Shown: in pieces, positions 11,918 to 25,200 of the stretch
Numbering within the stretch: the first letter of the stretch is position 1
How the letters are laid out: every line of letters starts with the position of its first letter
Assembly: GCA_003864495.1 (NCBI GenBank)
Contig: ML133432.1
Coordinates: 1,116,001 to 1,180,000, forward strand
Origin: Nemopilema nomurai
Taxonomy: Eukaryota > Cnidaria > Scyphozoa > Rhizostomeae > Rhizostomatidae
Length of the DNA: 64,000 bases
Direction of reading: 5' to 3'
Position numbers and translations under genes: made by a program
The notes under the pieces: model-generated
Told to the model about the DNA's origin: nothing
Seen by the model: the letters and a program-made list of their open reading frames with translations, nothing else
Databases searched by the model: none

Positions 11918-13557
11918 TTTGATTAAATCATTTTTTAGAGACGAAGAGGGCTTATATAGGTAGAAGTTTAAGAACTAGTTGCTATCATGTGCTGCAGAAA
12001 ACATGTAGATAAGGGACTATTTTTGAACATGTAAATAGAATGTTTTGTGTTTTGATACAGAAAGTTTTAAACCGGTCAACTTTCACGTGTTTCTTTCATA
12101 ATAACCAAAGACAAGGCCTAACGTGATAAACTTTTTGATATCTTTGAGACTTTTTAATTTATATATACATTCTTGGTATAACGTTAGATACAAATAACCA
12201 AGGGAGTAGTAGCTTTGTGAATTAACGTATTCAAAGCCTCGCAACAACATGCACATAAAGAAATGAAAAGATTTTTTAATGTTTGCTTGTGCCTATAAGT
12301 TTCATTTTCTTTCTAGCCTGACGTTTTTTACGAAGAATCCCAAGGAAACTTTGAAAAGTTGGAAATGAAAGGCAGCACTTTAATACTAAAATCTTTAATA
12401 CCAGCCTTATTGACCGTGAGATGAGGTTCTGAGATAATGTGCGTTTTGACATGTACCACATTTGGGGCAATTTTTGAACATATGGTTCAAATACATAACA
12501 ACACATCAACGTTCCATTACATAATAACAACACACTCTCCATTCGTAAATTACCCCTAGCCTTGTGGCCTGCTCTAAGATATTTGATCGTGAGACTACGA
12601 CACCTGAGCAGCATCCTTTGGCTTCTGTGAAGGCACTGATTGTGTAATGTGTACTTTGTACCAATGCTGGAGCAATAATGCCACGTGTGATTCAACTGCA
12701 GCATAATCCTTTGGTTTTACTTTGGTCTAGCAATGTTGTCTTGGAATTAACTTGTGTTTTCTACTTGGGTTGCAGGCAGTACCGTCGACTTGGGAGCGTA
12801 GCCGGGGTAAGGTGCAAGGGCTATGTGAGCAAACATTAGAGGGCAGCGAGGCAGCTGCCCCTGCTGCCGTCTGTGAAAGGGGTCTTCCTTCGTTTGCTAT
12901 TGTTTTGCCAATTCCTTCATTCTTTTGCTCTCTTATCCTAAACATATCCAGGCGTCTCTGGCTGGGGTTCACCCCACAACAGGGGCTCCGTAAAAAGGTC
13001 ATTTAACCCAGCCGATTTTCGTTGAGCTGTATGCTAGTGGCCCCCGAATACGGGGTATGAATCATGAATTCACGGGGAAAATTTTTTAAGTACATGATTT
13101 CACGCAAATGTTTTCGGCATTTATATTCACGTTAACCTTATTTGTGTTCGGAATCTGAAACTCTCCAGAGATGTGGGCTAATTTGTTTTCCGGCAGTTTT
13201 GATGTCGACTGACCTATGTGTCTTGGTATCAAAGTGCTCAACAATGGGTTAAATCAAGAAAATAATGCAAATTTAGAGAGACCAAGCAAATGACACGAGC
13301 ATCCCAAAAAAATATGTTTAGGTCTTAGGACACCCCCAAAACATGTTTAGTTTGAACTGATAAAGGCAGCAGTGCTTGTAGAAATAGCCCTTGGCTGAAA
13401 TAAGCCTCAGCTTTAGAGCCAAGAGTAAAAGTAGATGTTGTGTCTTGGTTTATGGTCTATTCCATTGACATACTAAAAGCGCATGTAAGCACGAATTTAC
13501 AATAATGCCAGATTGATCATGTTAAACTATTTTTGATACCTCATAAACAAGTCTCTC
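11918..13557. other. Intergenic region 3' of the zinc-finger gene
   Basis: Probably includes the zinc-finger 3' UTR. A 142-codon minus-strand frame at 12276-12704 and two opposed frames at 12727-13006 have no domain, splice context or codon pattern that I can support. I see nothing else recognisable. Confidence 0.45.
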
Positions 13558-13563
13558 TTTATT
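13558..13563 (-). terminator. Possible poly(A) signal for SUPT7L
   Basis: AATAAA on the minus strand (TTTATT on +) starts 10 nt after the provisional SUPT7L stop codon. It is very close to the stop, so it counts only as weak support for that terminal exon. Confidence 0.3.
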
Positions 13564-13573
13564 TCTTGTTTTG

Positions 13574-16500
13574 TTATCGTGCTTCCTCTTCGTCGTCATC
13601 ATCATCTTCGGTTTCACATCCATTTTTCTTCAAGACAGGCCTATTGTTCTCAAAGCCTCAGGTGACACTACCAGCTTCATAGTTGTTTTCATTACCACAC
13701 CTTAGTGCAATAACTTTGAAGCAAAATCTGTTCTCTATGGTATAGCAACATAAGCTGTTGACGCAGGACCGTGCATTGTGTATTCTTTCCAGTTGATGAT
13801 TATTCATTCAGTTTTAATTAATAATTTGACAAGAAAGAAGCCAAGTACAGAACCTTGAGGAAACTCAAACAAAAATGGCAGTGCACTGGAGTAACTCTAC
13901 CCTGTTGTCCTTTCTCTCTTTTTCATTTTCAGCATTTCTTCAACAAGCTTTGATTCTTGAGTAAAGGAATGATTTATTTTGGCTGCCAACTCCACTCAAT
14001 ATTTATACATATATAACAATATACTCACATTGCCAAGTGCTAGGGGATTTATAGTTCTTATGTATCGTATCTTCATAAAACATTGAAACGCTTTTCAACA
14101 GACCAACGTGGAATTTTCATGTGGCAACATGGTCCAATCACTACCAAATTCACCACGTGCGGCACCTAACGACTTCATCTTTTTTGTGTAACTTTAAAAA
14201 ACTTCCCCTTAGTCTCACCGCCAATCATATATTTCCACCAATCGTCGAAACTTCAGGTAAACTTTGTGTAAGCGAAGGGAAAAGCCACGAAGGCTTGTAA
14301 GCCTCTATTTTCATTTGTGAGACCTGGTTTAGTTAGCAACTTGACAAATCTCGTTTCCATTTCTGTCGCAGATGTTATTAACTTTTTCTTCGATCTATCG
14401 TTTTCCGAAGCCTCTTTCATGAAGCCTTTTTTACTTGGAGGAGCGGATTTTACACCAGTGATAATTTCTAGCCTTTATACAGTTCGTGAAATTCCCAATA
14501 AATTGTTCAAGCCCTTCTTTTTGGACAAGGCTTTTGAGTAAGAGTAAAGACGCATGTGTCCAAGCCAACTTTTATGGCTCTTTAATCTACAAAGACTAAC
14601 TTCGCCTACCCGTTTCACTCAATTTTATAGTCATTTCAAATGCTGGACCCTGGAACGGCTCCAAAAAGGCTCTTATGGTTTGCTCTCCAGAGGCGTCATT
14701 GTTAAGCAATACAAGAATTGACACTTAAGGAAAGAAACAAAAGTGAGTGACACTCTTACAGTTTTACTAGCAGTGTCATCGATGAGATGACGTACTCCAT
14801 TGCATTTATAACATATAACTCACTCAATTATCATTGAATTGAATTCATAAACACAATGCCCAAATGATCTATTGCGCTATTCCTTGCAAATTGCACTTTA
14901 ATTAGCTATTGGGTCTAATAGCCAATGTTTCGATAAACAATAAAAAGTTAACAAGAAGCGGATAACAAATGCAGAATAACGAAATTAGAATTTCTAGGCT
15001 TGATTCTTGCATTCCATTAACAAGATGGCTAATTATGCTTTTCTGAGCAAGAAACTCACACGTACTGTTTAGGATAAAGCATTGGAGTGAGACACGTAGG
15101 TGTATTACTGAGGCAGCTAAAAATTCACATCATGGTCTTTTTGCTCAGGAGCAGAAATAAACGGGCCAAAAGCTTTGACTTCCTGAGCCTGGCAACTCTC
15201 TCTGTAATAAGGATGACCGCAGTTCGTACATCAAGAAAACATTTACAAATACTAAAGTCGCTAGTGCTCCTCCAGTCAAAGTCTGTTTCTGCTGACCCCA
15301 CTAACGGATCATCTCGAGCAGAAGTTACTTCCGGGTGGCCTCTTCTTTTACTGGCTTCCTCTTTTCATTCGACGTTTCCTGGAAAATTATTTTCATCAAT
15401 TGCTTATGACGAAAAATGGAATATAAAAAATGAATATGATGCATGATCGAAAATCTGTAATAACTTATTGGAAAGCTGAAAACAATGACAAAAGCAATTT
15501 ACGATGATTGGAGATGCTTGATCACAAAAATGACACTGATGACACGTGCTCTTGTGGTTAGATACGATGATTGGGAAATTGACGTTGATGATTATGTACT
15601 TCATGACAACAACGGTGAAAATGATGAAGTATTTTCAATGGAAATGATGAATTGGTTAGTCAAATTTGATGAAAATGGATTGATCATTGAAAAAATGATA
15701 GTGGTGATAAGCTTTATTCCCTAAAATCATGGTCCTTAAGCTTTATTAGTATTGTAGTAAATTAAAAGACATCTGTTAAAAGGAGCTTAAGGTAACATCA
15801 AATCTTCTCTGCTTCACAGAGAAATACCTAATAAACATAAACAAAAAATGTGTGTGTGTTTGTTTGTGTATCACTTCAGTCAACAATAAATGTACTTTTG
15901 ATTATCTTTTTTATCAAATATTGATAATTAATTATAATAGCAATAAATAAAGAATGACACAATTGCATCAGCAAGGAACAGTCTAGGCACAGTGATAAAG
16001 ATAGACAGATGTGAAACACAGAATCAAAAGATGCCTTTTAAAAGAAACAGCCTAATTCTCATACCTTCTGTGCATTGTATTCGTTTAGTAAATCCATGCT
16101 TTCTTGTTCTAGCTTTGTAGCTACCTCTTTCACCTTTTTGTTCCAGAAATTTTGCAATGACGAAATGCCATCTATTCCAAATGCTTTTAATGTATGCTCT
16201 AGTGACTGTAAAGTAAAATGAAACCAAGTCTAAATAGTATTTAAACACAAAACTGATTGTAATTTTTTAAGAATATATCTAACTTAAAAGCAAATTATCT
16301 TGACTATACCCTAAAAAACTCTAATATACTTCTTTAACAGATAGGTTTCGTAAATGTGATCCTACTCCCACACCCTCCCAGATTTTAATAGTTGCTAGCC
16401 TCTCAGATTTGACTGGACACAACTTAAAACAATAACTTACAAATAAATAATCAGCATTGAACTCTGCACCCGCTTGACTCTCAACATTGTTCTTCAGCAA

Positions 16501-18304
16501 CTTGCAAAATCTGCTAAAATGCTCAGCAAACAGATCAGTCAGTGTGTTTATGGCAATGTCAGAGCCAACTGCAAAAGAAATAGATATCCGTGACAAACTT
16601 GAAACATCAAATAAGCCCAATAAATTTTTGGGCTGACCATGAAATGTGTATAGAAAAAGTAAATATAGTGTAAAGGGAATTACTAAGTTACTGTGGGCAG
16701 ATGTGGGCAATCCTCTGCACATAGTGATGGAGCTGTGATGGCAACAGAGGGGCAGTGTTGATAAATGGCTCAGGGGTAGAGCACTTGATGTACAAAGTTA
16801 GGGGTTGTGAGTTTGTGTCTTACTTGGGACATTTATTTTTCCAGACTCTCTATGGTTCATAACACTATTACTAGAATTTTTAAAATTCTTAATTCATTGA
16901 TTGAAAATTCTTAGAAATCAATAGTTTTCTTAGAAAAATTCAATTAGAGAATAATTAGAGAGCAGAACTGTGAGATGCATACATTCAAAACCAGTATGAG
17001 CACACATTGCAGACACAGATTTCAACAATAGTTGCCTTGTTGATACTGGGTCCAACTCTATAGGACATTCCATTTGCCTTAGTTCATTCAATTGGTGGGC
17101 AGGTTCCTTTGTGGCATCAAATTCATTTGAAAGGAAGCTTCTTTGGCTGCTGTTCTTCAGGTAGCCTTCATTTGAGCAGTATCGTTTGGGAGGTGGTGGA
17201 GGTGAAGGTAATGGTGTGACCTCTGTAGAGCCACTTTTCTGAAAAGGAAAATTACTTTCCTATTTTAGTGTTTTACTTTTACTAAAAGATCAAAACAAAA
17301 GTGGATACATGCTCTACTAAAAGGTGGATAAACTAAAGATCTTTCTATGAATCTTTTTATATTATTGTCAAGCAAGGAAACCTGGATTACACATAAGAAT
17401 TACAAAAGAAGAGAACTGAATTGCACATAAAGGTGAGCTTAAGATTTGGAAAATTAATTATTTAGCCACATTTTATGCACTTGTATGAAGATTTTATAAC
17501 CAACTGAGATATGGATATCTCAGCATAAAAGTCTCATCAACAATAAGATAAAGGGCAACAAACCATGACATCAATTTGATGTGAAGCAGCTAAAGAAAAC
17601 ATGTATCTCATCCTCTTCTTATAATATTGAAGCTCAATGCTATGCAAAAGATGATTCTGTCCAAAACTATCTACAGGCATTTTAAGCCATGGCACAGTTT
17701 TCTTTGAAAGCCTACAAAAAATGACCAAAAGTGTGAAACATAGATTTTGTTAAGTGTTGGCTGACAAAGTCTTTAAATGTTATGACAGGGAAACACGAAT
17801 TTATGACATGAACAACTGATGTTTTCGAAAAACAAAATTCATTAAAATCGAGACAAAGTTAAAATAAAATCAAGTTAGTTCAATGATACAGAAAGAGAGA
17901 GGCAGAGGGGCTATTTGCCCACTCACCTTTTGGTAAATTATAAACAACGAGAGCCTTTTCAAAATAAAAATTTTTAGTGGTCATGCATCCCTATTTTATC
18001 TGCCACTATCCCCAATTTTTAGATGCTTCCTACCTCCTTGAATTAATAGTCTAGAAAGTCTAGAAACAAACACGAAGAAAGTAAAGGTTAAAGCACTTTA
18101 GAGATGGATGTTATAGACAAGAACAACAATAAAATAGTCATACTCTTTCTTGGGACCTTTGTGAGCTGAGGATGGTTGATGGAGAGGGGGCAAGTCAAAG
18201 TTGCTGAACCCATTTCGGAATTTCCCTTGAATTGATGTTAATATAGTCTTTGCTGGGTCATCCAGATCACTTGTGTCCTGATTTTCGCCCCAATAGCTTG
18301 CCAT
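13574..18304 (-). CDS. SUPT7L: SUPT7L (STAF65-gamma), STAGA/SAGA coactivator subunit
   Basis: SUPT7L is the histone-fold subunit of the STAGA (human SAGA) histone acetyltransferase complex in the nucleus. Exons on the minus strand are 18304-18144, 17711-17564, 17238-16983, 16568-16441, 16205-16065 and 15378-15329, all phase-consistent. Landmarks match the human protein: YWGE near the N-terminus, LPPLHQPS, LLHSIELQYYKKRMR, a proline run, then the histone-fold region with RQLLLKSVSAMCAHTGF, TLTDLFAEHFSRFCKLL and GIDGISSLQ-x-FW. Exon 6 gives KRKPVKEEATRK, aligning with the lysine/glutamate stretch after the fold. The terminal exon is provisional: 13640-13574 keeps phase, encodes an acidic tail (ETEDDDDDEEEAR) and stops just before an AATAAA, but its acceptor has a weak pyrimidine tract. 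With it the protein has 316 residues, shorter than the human one (about 414). A SINE lies in intron 3. Confidence 0.85.
16746..16860 (+). mobile_element. tRNA-like SINE, copy 1
   Basis: Starts 'gaggggcagtgttgataaatggct', contains box A-like 'tggctcaggggtagagc' and box B-like 'gtgagtttgtgtct', and ends 'atttatttttccagactctctatgg'. The same elements occur in the same order on the minus strand at 22338-22187. This copy lacks about 40 bp between the head and box A. It lies in SUPT7L intron 3, antisense to that gene. Confidence 0.7.
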
Positions 18305-19243
18305 GTTTATGGCTTAGATATGTTTTGCCTGTAAAAAATCGAGTGATTGATGAGCAAGGAACATGATAGAATCTTGTTATTTGTAGCAGAGTGTGGATTC
18401 CGCTTATAACTATAATGATAACTGTGCTCTAAAGGCTAAGAGCCTGTCGTAGATCTGTGGGTTGGGGTGACATCACCCTTGACAGACCATTGTATTGACA
18501 GACCACTTATGTCAAGCCAAACCCTGTGTCCCAGAAACGGGTTGATCGTCTTTAAAAGGACTATGACTACATTTAGGTTATTTATGGATGTTTAAAAACC
18601 AAATAACCACTTACTAACTAACTCTTATCTATTAATGCATTGCATACTCATAACTTCCGAGGGAGCTAATCTGGGGCCAAGGGAAGGTTCTTGTTTCCCT
18701 TTCTGTTAGATCTTGCTTCAAATTTCCAACATTTCCCCGTAAGCACTTACAGGAGAATATATGTACATCTTTTACGTAAAAAGTTATGAATATATGAATA
18801 TATGTAAAAAGTTTCCCCTGACCCCCATTAAAAAGAAAGACTCCCCACGCAATCTGCGTATGTAGCCTTTTTGTATGGAAAATTGGAGGGCCGGGGGCAA
18901 TTGTGGAATGTAAGCTTTGAAGAATGTTTTGTTCTTAATGAAAAATTCGTTTAGAGTGGGAGGAACTTTAAAGGGATAAAATGATGAACTTAGTTTATCT
19001 ATGCCTCCTTAGTCACTTACCATATTGGCAATGATATTTACCATACAAAATCTCCTAATATTAATTTATCAATACGCACCACCCCATTTCTTTCTCTTCT
19101 TAAAAGTTTTGTTTGTCTCCACTTCAGAAAGAGGCAGCATCATAATTGCTTCGCACGTGGAAAACTTTGGAAACGAAGTTACAGTGGTATCAAAGCAGGA
19201 AATTCCATAACTGTGCTCCCGCACTGTAATTGTAGATGTGAAA
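18305..19243. promoter_or_regulatory. Shared upstream region of SUPT7L (-) and NOP14 (+)
   Basis: The two start codons face away from each other across 939 bp, a typical arrangement for a shared promoter of housekeeping genes. I see no TATA box. Two 'ttgacagaccat/ca' copies lie at 18478-18510. Short 5' untranslated exons may be hidden here. Confidence 0.45.
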
Positions 19244-22200
19244 ATGAAGCCGAAAGCATCAAAGGTAGAGCAGAGGAGAAAGAAAAAGCAAAAGGAGGCC
19301 CAGAATGCGCGCCCGAACCCATTTGAGCTGCGAATAAATCGTCAGAAGTTCAAGATAATAGGGCGAAAAACAAAAAATGATCGAGGTCTACCTGGTGTTT
19401 CGAGAGCAAAAGCGATTAAAAAGGTGTGCAAAAATGGAGAGAAATAAGTAGACTCAAAGAGTAAAGCAATTTATGGAATGATTGAAAGATTGGACTTGCT
19501 TAGAGTCATGCATAACTATATTCATTGACGGAGGCAACGAAGCTTTGCAACTGGCTCATTGGTCTATGTTCTATAATGTTGTGGTCAAAGTTTGATTGGA
19601 TGAGGGTCTTTTGATCTAGAATTTTTCTGGAATCAGCAAAAAGATTTTGTGTCTACTGATTAACTAGAACAAATTTAATGGGAAATCTGAATAAAGATAG
19701 ATGGATGTTAGTTGGCTGGCTTTGAATTTTAGATAATTTTTGTTGAGGAAGAAAATGCCAAAAATTGATTGATCATGCAGTTTTATAAACTTTGTTGCTA
19801 CACGTGTTGTAAACTTTCTCCTGCAATATTTTTTTACAGAGGAAAGAAACTCTTCTTCAAGAGTTCAAAAAAAGAAACAAGGTAATTAGTTTCCTGATTT
19901 GTACCAAATAAGTCTTTTTAAAATAAGTAATACCAGTTTTCAAATGAGTAACTTTTTCTGCTAAATTTGAGATGTTATTGTTTTGATACATTGTAAGAAA
20001 CAGTTTTTTATGGTTGCAGGTGGGAAGTTTTGTTGATAGGAGATTTGGTGAGTTTGACTCAGAGATGAGTTTAGAAGAAAGGATGCTGAAAAGATTTACC
20101 CTAGAAAAACAGGTTTGTGGCCAGTTTAAAATGTAGCACCCTACTTGTTTGAAAATTTAACAGTAAAACAAAATTGATACACTTACCAATCTTTCTATTT
20201 TATTGATGACACAAATGAATTTTTCAATAGAAACATCATGAAAGTAAAAAGCTGTATAACCTTGATGACGATGAAGATCTCACACATTATGGACAGAGCC
20301 TAGGAGAAATGACAAATTTTGATGATGCCGATTTGAAACTGACAGACGATGAAGAGGAGGTTGAAGGTATTAGAGATTTCATGTCTCTTATGTCATGATA
20401 AATTTCTTGCTTTATGAATGTTGATTCTTGCCATTTTGGGCAGATTTTGAAATATTCCTATAAAATATTGAATTACCTCCTGTTTTATTTCATCAATTTT
20501 GTTTGTTGTATATATTATAGTTTAATTATTAAGTATTTTAATTAGCTTTTGTTCAATATATGTATTTGTTTCTTTTCTTTAGATAAAACAGGAATTAACA
20601 ACTTTGGAGGATTTTTAAAGAAAGTGGAGAGATCAAATGAAAATAATGAGGTAGGAATAATGGTTAAGTAATATTTTTTCCCATAATGAGAACCCATAAT
20701 AAATAAATATGCCATTTATGAAACTATTAAAAATATTCTTCTAGATGGTTGCACAGGGTGCAAAAGCTGTCTACCTTTCAGGGATTTCACAGATTGATTT
20801 AGGAAGAAGAAATGTTTGATAAGAACACAAGATAAATGATCAGAAAGTGAAAAGCTCATTGTTCCCCTAAGACGTTTTGACACTAAATTTACTAAAACTC
20901 AGTTAAGATATTTGGAGATGACAGTGCAGTTCAACTTCTCGTGGTGGGTTGGTAGGTGGTGGGTGGGTGTTTCATAGTTTTGATAAAACAGCTATGCATG
21001 GTTTATGTAATGACCACAAGAAACTACTGGAAATAGGTTTGTTGATGAAAGATACAGACAAGTTGATGAGACATTGAATGATTTTCCCCAAAATGTAGAG
21101 TGAAATTTGACATCATCTGGTTTGGGCAAGTGCTGATGTGATCCCTTGCATCAAAAGAAAAGGCCTATGTCCTACTTGATCTTGTGTATAATTCTTTTAA
21201 GTGAAAATATGTAATAAATGTGTAGTGATTTTGTAATAAATCATATAATAACCACATTCACAGTAAGTAAATTTAACTATTACTACATTGCCAGCACCTT
21301 TCAAGTATGAGCCATTATCCAAGGTGGAAGTATTTTAATCGTTTCTCACCATCAAGCATGCTCATGTTACATTTAACCCATAAGAAGCAATATATCTCTT
21401 TTGAACCTGAGACCATTGCAGTCTTGCTTTTCATCAAGGACATTGACAAATGGGTTGCTTACTTTGTGATTTAGTTTTTTCAGTTTCTAAACAAAAATTG
21501 GTAATAAATACATTTAAGAGCTCATGTTTTATGTATGTATCACAAGATTGAGATATGTGTTGCAACACTCCTTTTTGTTGAGTTAGCCCCCATTAGAATT
21601 CAAATATGATTTCATTTTAAAGCAAATCACAATGTTAAAAATCAAAGCTTTTTCATTACTCTCACTTTTAGGATGAGAAGCAAAAGTCAAAGAAGGAGAT
21701 AATGGAAGAAATTGTTGCTAAATCTAAACTGAAAAAGGTACTTGAAGTGATTTCTTGTTTTTTTCATTATCCAAGTCAAAGGAATGTGTTTCTTGCTCTC
21801 TTGAATACTAAGCATACAAGCTTTTACTCTGATAACTAGCATTTTAGTGAAAGGATGTGTTCAAATTTGCTTGCACTTTGAATCATAAATTCACAACCAT
21901 ACCCATTAGGCAGCTTCAGGTATTGTGAATTATATATTAATCAGATATTTTTGTATGCCAACACTGAGGTGCAGCTATTTGAATGAGCAGTGAAACAAAT
22001 TGAGTTGTTGTTGTTTTTTTGATTAGCTTGAAAGGCAAAAAGCAAAAGAGGAAGCTTACCAACTCACTCAAGACTTGGACTCAGACTGGAAATTAATCCA
22101 GGGATTGCTTTCAAAGCGGGCAAGTCTCTTTATGGAGCAATATCTACAGCTCATTGTATTCTATATTCCTGATGTCACTATTCTTGGATCATAGAGAGTG

Positions 22201-25200
22201 CGGAAAAATAACCGACCCGAGTGGGACTCAAACTCACGACCCTTGACTTTGTGCGTCAAGTGATCTACCAAGTGAGCTATTGGGTCATGCTTTCAAGCCA
22301 GCACTCGAGGCCAAGCCATTTATTCACACTGCCCCTCTCTTTTACCGATTGCACAATGTGCAGCGGACCTGTAACTAAATAACTTTCTTCTTGAAAATTA
22401 CAACTGGGAATTAAGGCTAGGTATTTTATCAAACTAGTCAATTGAACAGGAAGTGATTAAATTCATGGATTACAATATCATTGGCTACCAAAACTAATGG
22501 CTTCTTCCAATAGACTGGAACTACTTATTCTTTTCCTTTAAATTGCCATTTGGCTTTTTAGCATTTAGCAATAATAATTGTTGCCAATTTTTGCAGGAGG
22601 ATGAAAGATCTGCTAAAGCAGATGACTATGACATTCTAGTGAACGAACTCCTGTTTGAGACCAAAGCCAAGGTATGATCATCAAATTATTGGGTGCTGAG
22701 TATACCTTCAAACACAAACTCTGGTAGACACCTTCAAAATTGTTGAATGGAAAATACATTGGTTTTTTACTTCGTTTTCAGACATAGCCATCTTTTGTCA
22801 GCTTGATCTTTTCTGTAATCTTTGGGAGACGAACCATTTTTTCACTCACTTCATATCTCCAAGCAACCTAACTGAATGCACTAAAGGTAAGGATTCTAAT
22901 TTATAAAGATGTCAACTATCACGATTGCCAACTTTTATTAACAATGGGTTGATGGCTTTTGACTCTAGCCATAAAACACTTCCTCAACAAAATTCTATCC
23001 TATTCAGATTTCCTTAATGTAATGGTTATATCTAAGTTGAACCAGCGGTTAAGTTCTAATTGAAATCACATCGTTTTCCAGCCAAAAGAAAGAATGAAGA
23101 CAGAAGAGGAAATCGCTAAAGCAGAGAAGGAGAAGCTTGAAAGGCTAGAGGTATTGTGTTCACGCAGAATATGTAGCCTGTGTTTGGTTTGCAATTTGAG
23201 ATAATTTTAATGGCCCCATTCACTTGAATACCATTCAATGGACAGGAGTATGATGTTGCTAGGATGTGGTTGTCGCGTTTACGTAACTCCATTTGAAAAA
23301 CCTTCGAATTTTTAACTCCATTATCGTTGTGAAGTCCTAAAGGGTAAGTCCATATCAAATCATCCAGAATTTTGGAAGGTTGACACCCTTACCTCTCAGA
23401 TTTTCTTGAAATTTTCACCAGTAATAGATATCATGAATAGTAGAAAATCCTGAAAATTTGAGCATCTAACTTCAAAGGGTTCTTGAGTTCTGCCTTTTTT
23501 TAGATTCAATGTAAATCTTGTTTCGCAACAAATATCGGCCATTTTGAATTTACTTTTTTTGAAATATTTCCTGTTTAAGAAATGTTCTAGCTCTACAAAT
23601 TCACCCAGAGATGTTTTATTGGGTGAGGAATCCAAAAACAGCATAAAAAAACAGCATGAGTAATCGGAAATATAGAACCAGATCAATCAGTCAGAGCCAG
23701 AACCAGAGACAATCAAAATTACCCTAAAACAAGTCTATAGGGTGGTATGTCATAAGTAATACTGGGACCTTGTTCTCATGTCAAGTAACAATTTAGTTGA
23801 AGAATATGTATGCGCGGCATGAATTTTTTGTAGATTTTACTTTTTACCATATTTTACCAGCCTGACAAGAAACCAATGTTACTTCATCAAATATAAAGTC
23901 CTTTAAAGTTTAAGACATGATAATTGCTCTTCTACCTTTCTTCTTTTCCATGACTTCTTTTTACTGTACAAATGGTATCTGATATAGCTAATATGAGAGG
24001 CCCGGGAAAATAATTTGTCTTTGTTCCTTCACTATGAGAGCATAAAAAGAGAACTTAACTCAATATTTGGAGCAAATGAAGTTTATTGTATGTATAATCA
24101 TCTCCAAAAGAAAAAATCCAAATATCTACACTGCCACATGATTTTTTTTCAAGTTATTTGCGATATGGTGAAAAACTTATGGATTTGTGAATAGTTCAAA
24201 AAAGGTTGACCATTGGGTATTTTTGATGCTGTTTTTGGATTCCTCACCCAATAAAACATCTCTGGGTGAATTTGTAGAGCTAGAACATTTCTTAAACAGG
24301 AAATATTTCAAAAAAAGTAAATTCAAAATGGCCGATATTTGTTGCGAAACAAGATTTACATTGAATCTAAAAAAAGGCATAACTCAAGAACCCTTTGAAG
24401 TTAGATGCTCAAATTTTCAGGCTTTTCTACTATTCATGATATCTATTACTGGTTAAAATTTCAAGAAAATCTGAGAGGTAAGGGTGTCATGGTCTGGATG
24501 ATTTGACATGGATTTACCCTAAAGGAAAGAAGCTCTTTTTAATGAATTCTATTATTTGAAGTATATGTCTTAAGTTTTAAGCTGATAGTTTGTAAAAAAT
24601 CAAAATCATCTAGGATCCGCCCATACTTTGTCATGCAATTTGAATTTTCAAGAGACTTTGGAACTAGAGGCTTTTGCAAGAATCAATGTTTTGAGCGAGG
24701 GGCAAGTCACTCCAAAAAAATCTCGTACATCTTTTGTGAAAATCTTATTTCTTTATCAAAAAGTCCCTAGAAATCCTATTGTTTTCGTGGAAATCCCATA
24801 TGCTATTTGCAAGAGTGAATTGCCCCTCGGTTTTGAGTATTGCTTCTAATATTTTGTAGCTTTCCTTAGAGGAAGACTAGTTTATATCACCATTCAAATC
24901 TTTCGTTAAGGATTCCCACTACACTTGAGGATGTATCATCAGCGTATTGATTGCTTGAAGATATTGTACGAATCACTTCCCTTGTTTACTTAGGCAGAGA
25001 GATTAGAAAGAATGCTGTTTACTAGTGATGCAAATCACCATCATCTTTCTGCAGATTATCTTGGAGAGAGGTTGGCACTTGATGGTTTCTTAGTTCCCTT
25101 ATCTCCCCGTATGATTCCACCCAGTTTTAATTTTCTTTTAAAAAACGAGAACTCGTTGGGTGCGCTTTTTCGTTGTGTCAATGTGTCAATGTCCATCATT

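Noticed and set aside
12276..12704. 142-codon minus-strand frame downstream of the zinc-finger gene
   Set aside because: No domain; a cysteine-rich stretch (CPKCGTC) appears only in another frame and is followed at once by a stop. No splice signals support either.
13561..13620. Trinucleotide (GAT/CAT) microsatellite
   Set aside because: Too short and interrupted; it may encode the acidic end of the provisional SUPT7L exon.
14317..14541. Open frames on both strands, including a lysine-rich minus-strand peptide
   Set aside because: Considered as the SUPT7L C-terminus, but no acceptor with a pyrimidine tract leads into the open frame in the needed phase.
22220..22292. Possible functional tRNA gene
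   Set aside because: Box A and B are present, but acceptor and anticodon arms do not fold as a tRNA, and a second diverged copy with shared flanks marks it as a SINE.
23396..24456. Two similar proteins of about 90 residues on opposite strands
   Set aside because: They are translations of the two inverted arms of the foldback element, with no transposase or other motif.
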